Of a stretch of DNA of 64,000 nt, positions 58,244 through 64,000 are shown piece by piece. A model generated the notes under the pieces. That model worked only from the letters and a program-made list of their open reading frames with translations, ran no database searches and was not told where the DNA came from. Source of the stretch: an uncultured Alphaproteobacteria bacterium (lineage in GTDB: Bacteria > Pseudomonadota > Alphaproteobacteria > RF32 > CAG-239). The translations under genes were made by a program, and so were the position numbers. Where the stretch lies: positions 1-64,000 of the forward strand of contig CALYAX010000009.1 in NCBI GenBank assembly GCA_944393665.1, read 5' to 3'. Every line of letters starts with the position of its first letter. Position 1 is the first letter of the stretch.

Positions 58244-59680
58244 TTACAGACGCACCACCCGGACTTTGAAGTTCAAGACACTGTCGCTGTCAGCCGGAAC
58301 GCTGACTTCCCACTTCAGGCTGCGCGCTTTGTTTTTGGTGCTTTGAAGACTCTCGCTGACCACCTCGGCACTGCCCGGAAAACTCTGCTCAAACTCAATC
58401 GTCTGTTCAGTATTCTTGGCATTATGAAAAGTCACCTCAACCTCCGATTCGACCATCTTGTCAGAAAGCTTCTGCATATTAACGACTTTTCCTTTGGCAT
58501 ATAAATCAAAAGCCTCGCCCACAGCCAGTTCCGCTGTCTCGCCTTTAGCCAGCTGTCCCATTTCGGAAGCCCCCGTAAACTGCAGGTTGCCGGAACTGTC
58601 TTTTTCATAAAAGCGCATCGTTCCCGCCGGCAGCGGTTCACCGAGGTTGCTTTCGGCATTATTCGTAAGTTTATAAATCAGAGAAGGCCGCGCCCGCTCA
58701 AATTCGCCGTCATTATTCCCCCAGTACAGCGACAACGGCGACTGCAAACGGTACAAACGGGTAAATTTAACGCCCGGTTTGTTCATCAGGCTGATTTGCT
58801 TGGATTGCTTATCCATAATATCAGTTGTTTCCGGCAGCGTATAAAGATAGTAATCGGCAAGATTCTGCGCCGGCAGGCTCACGCTGTCCATCGCCGTCTC
58901 TGCAGCCATGCCTTTTGCCATCATCAGGTTAGCCCGCGGCATAACCGGCATTGGCGTCACGGCGGTGCCGGACTGAACATTTCCGGCCACCAGCTGGACT
59001 TCGGCATTTTTATAATCGGCACCGGACTGGTTGTTAAGCGTTACCCAGCCCTGCAAATCCAGAGTGTCATCTTTGCCCAGTTCCGCCACATAATTGGCAG
59101 ACCAGTTCAATCCGCCGGTCAGATAATTCAGGGTCAGATCCTTGGTCAGCTCCTGGCTGTTTTCCAGTTTGACCACCAAGGTCGGTTTCAGGCGCAGATT
59201 CGCCGGCAGATTGTCAAAAGCCACCCAGCCGGGAAAATCGTCAACCACGCCGTATTTCATCTTTAACAGCGGCTTGCCGTAATTGTTATTGACAATTTCC
59301 GCCTGTTCCATAATCAAGTCGCCGTTGGAGGGATTAACCCGCACCGCTTTGACTTTCTGCCCGATGGACTCTTCAATTATATTGCCCGGGGTCAGCAGGT
59401 CGTATTCATAATTCTGTTCCAGAACTTTAACCCCGTCTCCCTGCAGCAATGCGGTTTCAGGCTGCATCTGCTGGGCAACGCCCTCAAAAGCCACGCTCCA
59501 GGTACCGTTTTTCAGCTCAATTTGGCGCGTATCCTTAACCAGCGCCAGATTCTGATTATAAATACTAACTTTCATTGACGCATTTTTGTCGGGGCTGACA
59601 TTAATTTCCTCCGCCCGAAGTTGGAACGGAGCCAGACACAATCCCGCCGCAGCGGCTAAAGTCACATATTTATTTTTCAT
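58244..59680 (-). CDS. DUF4139 domain secreted protein
   Basis: 478 residues from ATG 59678-59680 (GGAG six bases before); a GTG start at 59692 is less likely. Signal peptide LCLAPFQLRAEE. VSIYNQNLALVKDTRQIELK, LLTPGNIIEESIG, LTYLTGGLNWSANYVAEL-like (LNYLTGGLNWSANYVAEL) and ADYKNAEVQLVAGNV are DUF4139 blocks. The end is a beta-sandwich. Family function is undefined; exported. Confidence 0.85.
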   Translation of the reverse strand: MKNKYVTLAAAAGLCLAPFQLRAEEINVSPDKNASMKVSIYNQNLALVKDTRQIELKNGTWSVAFEGVAQQMQPETALLQGDGVKVLEQNYEYDLLTPGNIIEESIGQKVKAVRVNPSNGDLIMEQAEIVNNNYGKPLLKMKYGVVDDFPGWVAFDNLPANLRLKPTLVVKLENSQELTKDLTLNYLTGGLNWSANYVAELGKDDTLDLQGWVTLNNQSGADYKNAEVQLVAGNVQSGTAVTPMPVMPRANLMMAKGMAAETAMDSVSLPAQNLADYYLYTLPETTDIMDKQSKQISLMNKPGVKFTRLYRLQSPLSLYWGNNDGEFERARPSLIYKLTNNAESNLGEPLPAGTMRFYEKDSSGNLQFTGASEMGQLAKGETAELAVGEAFDLYAKGKVVNMQKLSDKMVESEVEVTFHNAKNTEQTIEFEQSFPGSAEVVSESLQSTKNKARSLKWEVSVPADSDSVLNFKVRVVRL

Positions 59681-59827
59681 ATTTTTCTCCACGGTTGATG
59701 AATATGCCGATAATATAATCTAAAAAAATCTAAAAAAGAAGTGATAAATTCATTTTACGCTGGACTCGCGGGCAAGATTGCCTTACTATCGCAGTAGTTA
59801 AACCGTTTTTTACAAAGGAGAAAACGC

Positions 59828-60301
59828 ATGGCATGGACTGAACAAATGGTTGAAGAACTGCGCAAAATGTGGAAAGAAGGTCTGACCACCGGCGAAATCG
59901 GCAAACGCCTGAATGTTTCCAAAAACTCAATCGTCGGCAAAGTCCATCGCTTAGGCTTGTCCGGCCGCCCTTCTCCGATTAAGAAAAAAGACGAGGAAGA
60001 AGTTAAAGCCGCTGCACCGGAAAAATCCGCCAAACCCGCGGCCGAAACAGCGCCAGCTCCTGCAAAAAAAAAGCCTGAACCCGAGCTGAAAGCATCTCCC
60101 GCACCGGCTCCCAAAGCCTGCCCTGCCAAAAACAGCGGCGGCAATGTCGGGCTGACGGAATTGGATAACCACACCTGCCGGTGGCCGGTCGGCGACCCGA
60201 AAGACGAGAATTTTCATTTTTGCGGCAAAAAAGTCCGCATCGGCCAGACTTACTGCGAAGAGCACGCTGCCCAGGCCTATGTCAAACCCGGCAAAAAATA
60301 A
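59828..60301 (+). CDS. gcrA: Cell-cycle regulator GcrA
   Basis: 157 residues. MAWTEQMVEELRKMWKEGLT then GEIGKRLNVSKNSIVGKVHRLGLSGRP is the GcrA DNA-binding domain, an alphaproteobacterial transcription factor that works with sigma-70 at CcrM-methylated sites. A Lys/Pro/Ala-rich linker follows, then the conserved C-terminal part with CRWPVGDPKDENFHFCGKKV and a YC-EH motif. AAAGGAG precedes the start. Good lineage marker. Confidence 0.95.
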   Translation: MAWTEQMVEELRKMWKEGLTTGEIGKRLNVSKNSIVGKVHRLGLSGRPSPIKKKDEEEVKAAAPEKSAKPAAETAPAPAKKKPEPELKASPAPAPKACPAKNSGGNVGLTELDNHTCRWPVGDPKDENFHFCGKKVRIGQTYCEEHAAQAYVKPGKK

Positions 60302-60325
60302 ATTTTTATAAAACCTCAAACCTTG

Positions 60326-60367
60326 ATCCTCTGCCGTATTGAAAACGCCCGGCAGAGGATTTTGTTA
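60326..60367 (+). terminator. Terminator of gcrA
   Basis: ATCCTCTGCCG and CGGCAGAGGAT arms with a 13-nt loop, then TTTGTTATTTTT. Confidence 0.8.
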
Positions 60368-60452
60368 TTTTTAAAATCAAAAAATAATAGAATTTTAACG
60401 CTTGCCGTGATACACTTTTGGTTATGGTATTGAACGTTTGAAGGAAATAGCA

Positions 60453-61313
60453 ATGTCAATTAGTATGTTGGCTGCCTTTTTGGCCGGTATTGCAGTTGTC
60501 ATCGGATCGATTCTGACATCGACCGACCAACCTTTGATTTTTATCAACCTGCCCAGTATTATCATCGTCTTCGGAGGAACGCTCGTCACGCTGTTCATCT
60601 CCTTTGAACTCAAAACCTCCATGCATGCCCTCCGGCTTATTTTTCAATCATTTCACCGCCACCGCGATTCGGAAAGTTCCCTCAAAGATGAAATCGGGCG
60701 ACTTGTCCGTTGGGGGTATATTATTCAGAAAAACGGCCTTCAGGGCTTGGAAAATGAAATTACCGAGCCCCTGCGCAACGATAATCCTTTTCTTGCTTAT
60801 GGTGCCGACCTGGTTATTACCGGTTATACCGGCACGGAAATCAAACAAATTTTGACCCAGATGATCGACGCCGAGGCCGAACGTCTCCGCCACCCTGTTG
60901 AGGCTTTGAAAAAGATGGGCGGCGATGCGCCGGCTTTTGGTATGCTTGGCACCCTGATCGGCCTGATTATCATGCTGGGTTCCATGGGGGCAGACCCCAC
61001 CGCCATCGGCCCCAGCATGGCCGTGGCGCTGATTACGACATTTTACGGTATCGTGCTGGCCCGCCTGATCATGATTCCGATCGGTACCAAAATTGCAGCC
61101 CGCAATGATATGACCATCTTTAAAAACAACCTCGAGATGGAAGGATTGGTTTTGCTCGCGGAACGTAAAAGCCCGCGGTATATTCAAGATAAAATCAATT
61201 CCTTTGTCGAGGTTGCCGAACAGTTCCTGATTGACCGCGACCTCAGCCGCGAAAGTTTAAACACCGCGCAAAATGCTGCCCCTTCGGCCGGAACTTCCAA
61301 CAACGGAAACTAA
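60453..61313 (+). CDS. Flagellar stator protein MotA/PomA, second copy
   Basis: 286 residues from ATG 60453 (AAGGAAAT before it; the longer form needs TTG). SISMLAAFLAGIAVVIGSIL, LPSIIIVFGGTLVTLFISF, and DAPAFGMLGTLIGLIIMLGSM plus ALITTFYGIVLARLIMIP are typical of PomA-like MotA. A 30-residue Ala/Ser/Asn tail follows. With the next gene it forms a stator distinct from the pair at 16347. Confidence 0.9.
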   Translation: MSISMLAAFLAGIAVVIGSILTSTDQPLIFINLPSIIIVFGGTLVTLFISFELKTSMHALRLIFQSFHRHRDSESSLKDEIGRLVRWGYIIQKNGLQGLENEITEPLRNDNPFLAYGADLVITGYTGTEIKQILTQMIDAEAERLRHPVEALKKMGGDAPAFGMLGTLIGLIIMLGSMGADPTAIGPSMAVALITTFYGIVLARLIMIPIGTKIAARNDMTIFKNNLEMEGLVLLAERKSPRYIQDKINSFVEVAEQFLIDRDLSRESLNTAQNAAPSAGTSNNGN

Positions 61314-61324
61314 AGGAAAAATTC

Positions 61325-61987
61325 ATGCCTAAACGTCCGGAAAGTAAAATTGACGAAGATTGGATGTCCACTTATGGCGACATGGTGACTTTGCTGCTGT
61401 GCTTCTTTGTCATGATGTTGTCGGTCTCCAAATTTGATGTCGCTAAATTTGAAATGATTCAGGCCGGATTTAACGAAAGCATCGGCAAAAAAGAAGTCAC
61501 CCGTCCGATTGAAATGATGATGATGGAACTGGCCGATGATATCCAGTCTATGAATGCCGAAGAAGATATTGCCTTAGGCAGCGACACGCAGGGCGTTGTC
61601 CTTGAACTGACCGATGCGCTCACTTTTGCCTACGGATCAGCCAAAATACGCCCTGAAGCCATTCCTGTGCTGAAAAGAATTGCCGCAACATTGCAGTCAG
61701 AACGCTACGCCGCTTTTAATTTCAGTATTGAAGGCCATACCAGTGATGAAAAATTTTCCAGCGAGCAATTTCCCAGCAACTGGGAGCTTTCTTCCGCCCG
61801 GGCCTCGGCAATCGCCAATTTTTTGGAAGAACGCGGCATAGCCCGGATCCGCCTCAAAGTAAGCGGCATGTATGATAACGCCCCCAAATATCCCAACCAC
61901 GATGCTTTCGGCGAAGTCATCCCCCAAAACCGGATAAAAAACCGCCGTGTGGTCATTCACATCGAACCAAACTTCAAAGCAATGTAA
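61325..61987 (+). CDS. Flagellar stator protein MotB/PomB, second copy
   Basis: 220 residues. WMSTYGDMVTLLLCFFVMML has the ion-binding Asp; CFFVMMLSVSKFDVAKFEMI resembles sodium-type PomB rather than proton-type MotB. The OmpA-like domain has FSIEGHTSDE, WELSSARASAIANFL and NRIKNRRVVIHI. 11 bp after motA, closed by a terminator. Confidence 0.9.
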   Translation: MPKRPESKIDEDWMSTYGDMVTLLLCFFVMMLSVSKFDVAKFEMIQAGFNESIGKKEVTRPIEMMMMELADDIQSMNAEEDIALGSDTQGVVLELTDALTFAYGSAKIRPEAIPVLKRIAATLQSERYAAFNFSIEGHTSDEKFSSEQFPSNWELSSARASAIANFLEERGIARIRLKVSGMYDNAPKYPNHDAFGEVIPQNRIKNRRVVIHIEPNFKAM

Positions 61988-62002
61988 ATCAGACATTTTT
62001 CT

Positions 62003-62028
62003 AAAAGCCGCCTTTAAAAGCGGCTTTT
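62003..62028 (+). terminator. Terminator of the second stator operon
   Basis: AAAAGCCGC and GCGGCTTTT arms, 8-nt loop, seven-plus T. Confidence 0.85.
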
Positions 62029-62137
62029 TTTCTGATTTTATTTTTAGTCCATCCTCTATAAAAAATTGTTGATGATTGTCAAAAATTAATATATACTGAT
62101 AGGTAGTTCCGATACAGCATAAAACAGGAGAACAACC

Positions 62138-64000
62138 ATGCGAACAGTAATTCTTGCCTTAGTAATTGCCTTTGGATACAGCTGGAATGCTGCGGCTGTT
62201 CCTCCTGCCCGCTCATACACACACAACACACCGCCTGCTGTATCGGAGCCTTCTTTTAAAATAGCAGCCACTTGGTTTTTGCCAGACTGGCAGGCCGGAT
62301 TGACTGGCCGCACCCAGGAGGACAGCTCCGCCCAGAACACATTAACCTGTTCCGATTATGGCTTGCTGGCTTCCATTCCGGCCAATGCCGTTTGCCAAAG
62401 TTCTAACCCGACATCAAGCCTGATGTGCTATTCTGCTTGCAGCTGTAAATCCGGTTATATTCAGACCGGTTCCATTGAAAACGGCTGTATAGCCAATTGC
62501 AGTGGTTATACTCTCGGCACCCCGAACTGCCAAAACGGCCAAAGTACCGAATACTGCCCGGCCGACAGCAGCTATTTCCGTTGTACCGGAACCGCCTGCC
62601 CAACTGAAGTAACCTGCGGAACAAGCCAGTATTGCACTCAAACGGCTGAAACGGTTCAAAGCGGTTGCGGTGGCTATTGTACCAAATGCGGAGATTGCCC
62701 GACCGGAGTTACCTGCAATGAAAGCAAATGTGCTCTTGCTTATGCCACTGTTCCTGGTTCTGGCTGCGCGAATGTCTGTATGGAATGCTGTCCGGCTTCG
62801 ATAGATTGTGACTACGGTTGCAAAACCTATTCTAAAGAAGCCGCCTGTACGGACGTTTGTATTGAATGTAAAGCAAAAAGCTGTCCGACTTCCATAAACT
62901 GTGACTACGGTTGTAAAACCTATTCTACAGAAACCGGCTGTAGCGATGTTTGTATTGAATGTGAAGAAAAAGTTTGCACCCAACCGGAGGGCGACTGCTG
63001 GACCGTGTCAAGCGCCCCTGCCAGCTCCACTTCAACATCCACGCCGTCTACGACGACACCATCTGCGACGACGCCATCTACAACGACACCGTCAACAACG
63101 ACGTCCTCAACCGCAACGGCGGTTCCTTCCGGCTGCGCTCCCACAACAACAAATGTTTATCAGGAAAGCAATACCGAAAATTATTCCAATGGCTGCGGCG
63201 TCACCTACCAGCGGACCTGTTATACCCCGAAAGCAGGTTATGGCTGGAATCAGGTCAATGCCAGCGATATTCTGTATTTTTCGCCAGATGCGGTAACGGT
63301 TACCCCAGTTATCCCCACGGGCGGAATTCTCCAAACCGATACGACGGGAAGCACCCCCGCGAAATACAGTCTGACTCTCCAATACTTTAAGTCTTGCGAA
63401 AAGTATTTCCGCCGTGACTGCAAACTCTACGAAAGCAGCGATGGCTTCTCTGCCGTGGGCAGTGTTTGGAACACCGGTTCCCAAACGTCAACCGCCACAC
63501 CGTCAACAACAACGCCGACAACATCATCTACGACTTCGACGTCAACTTCGACCTCGACGCCCACGACAACACCGTCGACAACCTCTTGTGCAACCACAAG
63601 CAATACCTATGGTTATGAGAACCCTTATACCGTTATTTCTGACGAACGCGACAGCAATTGCGGTTGGAAATATACCCGTTGCTGCTATATTCCCGCGGCC
63701 AATGCCGGATGGACTGAGATTGCCTACACCGGATCAACCTCGATTCCGTCAACAATCCCCGACACCCCGTCCTCATCTTGCGCTTCTATGATTACCACCG
63801 ACTATATGAGCTGGGAAAATAACCAGCCCGTCAATTGCAGCGGCACCATCACATTTAAAATCAGCTGCGATGGAACCACTTACTTCAAATGCACAGTTGA
63901 TGGTTCAGAAACAACATCAATTGATGTCACAACGATGCCGACTATAATTACCGGATCAACCATGAAACCGATTAAAACTATCGGCGAAAGAGGGACAACC
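62138..64000 (+). CDS. Cys-rich secreted protein with Ser/Thr/Pro linkers (family member 3, runs off window)
   Basis: ATG 62138 follows AGGAG; the frame stays open for 621 codons to the window end. Signal peptide MRTVILALVIAFGYSWNAAA, then TWFLPDWQAGL and CYSACSCKSGY as in the genes at 1 and 40912. The Cys-rich part has two near-identical repeats (DCDYGCKTYS...CxDVCIEC type). Two mucin-like linkers of Ser, Thr and Pro (about residues 290-325 and 450-480) are coded by runs of ACG/ACA triplets and separate further Cys-containing domains. A large modular surface or secreted protein. Confidence 0.82.
   Translation, partial: MRTVILALVIAFGYSWNAAAVPPARSYTHNTPPAVSEPSFKIAATWFLPDWQAGLTGRTQEDSSAQNTLTCSDYGLLASIPANAVCQSSNPTSSLMCYSACSCKSGYIQTGSIENGCIANCSGYTLGTPNCQNGQSTEYCPADSSYFRCTGTACPTEVTCGTSQYCTQTAETVQSGCGGYCTKCGDCPTGVTCNESKCALAYATVPGSGCANVCMECCPASIDCDYGCKTYSKEAACTDVCIECKAKSCPTSINCDYGCKTYSTETGCSDVCIECEEKVCTQPEGDCWTVSSAPASSTSTSTPSTTTPSATTPSTTTPSTTTSSTATAVPSGCAPTTTNVYQESNTENYSNGCGVTYQRTCYTPKAGYGWNQVNASDILYFSPDAVTVTPVIPTGGILQTDTTGSTPAKYSLTLQYFKSCEKYFRRDCKLYESSDGFSAVGSVWNTGSQTSTATPSTTTPTTSSTTSTSTSTSTPTTTPSTTSCATTSNTYGYENPYTVISDERDSNCGWKYTRCCYIPAANAGWTEIAYTGSTSIPSTIPDTPSSSCASMITTDYMSWENNQPVNCSGTITFKISCDGTTYFKCTVDGSETTSIDVTTMPTIITGSTMKPIKTIGERGTT

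Overview
The window looks like a chromosome segment of a motile, Gram-negative alphaproteobacterium, probably a host- or gut-associated uncultured lineage. The main evidence is a GcrA cell-cycle regulator, a CtrA-type box, a sigma-54 promoter in front of flagellar rod genes, and the order rpoZ - rsh - (DUF2062) - acpS - lepB - rnc - era. LolCD, outer-membrane proteins and dTDP-rhamnose genes show a diderm envelope. Most genes are moderately GC-rich. One block, about 6.2-12.4 kb, is clearly AT-rich and looks acquired.

Layout. 0-6 kb: a Cys-rich secreted protein cut by the window edge, then small metabolic and envelope genes (ICMT-like methyltransferase, MTA/SAH nucleosidase, nitroreductase, two YgiW-type OB-fold proteins, an esterase, an ArsC/Spx protein, an outer-membrane barrel). 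6.08 kb: tRNA-Met, followed by the AT-rich island. The island has a strong promoter and then an editing-dead threonyl-tRNA synthetase paralogue, an amidohydrolase, a small P-loop kinase, a 29-residue Cys-Cys peptide gene with a hairpin behind it, a radical SAM/SPASM enzyme and a GNAT acetyltransferase, closed by a terminator. I read this as an undescribed RiPP-like biosynthesis and self-protection cluster. 12.4-20.5 kb: a tandem-ArsR regulator operon, Nudix, MATE, a Firmicutes-like MotAB pair, TerC, DUF3750 and an Xre regulator. 20.5-23.4 kb: a gene-poor, repeat-rich stretch. It holds an apparently self-contained structured RNA of about 490 nt with three covarying repeats, a riboswitch-like element, a HEPN/MNT toxin-antitoxin pair between direct repeats, and a cold-shock gene.

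23.6-33.2 kb: an anion or Na+/H+ antiporter-like permease, rmlACDB plus a glycosyltransferase (one operon), msrA, nagAB and a membrane protein. 33.2-40.7 kb: another riboswitch-like element before a broken HTH ORF, then rpmI-rplT-pheS-pheT and lolCD. 40.9-49 kb: a second Cys-rich secreted paralogue, a DUF1566-like protein, a duplicated FlaF-like protein, flgF-flgG-flgA-flgH, two more copies of the RNA element and two HTH genes. 49-60 kb: the conserved rpoZ-to-era cluster and a periplasmic pair with DUF4139. 59.8-64 kb: gcrA, a second MotAB pair (PomAB-like) and a third Cys-rich paralogue running off the window.

Three kinds of structured sequence are not explained by genes and recur in the window. 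(1) A three-way-junction RNA element with invariant internal-loop motifs (four copies, three of them ahead of HTH genes). (2) A long RNA made largely of triplicated covarying hairpins. (3) An ERIC-like palindrome of about 125-130 bp (five copies plus one deletion derivative), four copies of which abut the stop codon of a minus-strand gene. Compensatory base changes between copies support real structure in all three. No CRISPR array, complete transposase or complete integrase was seen.
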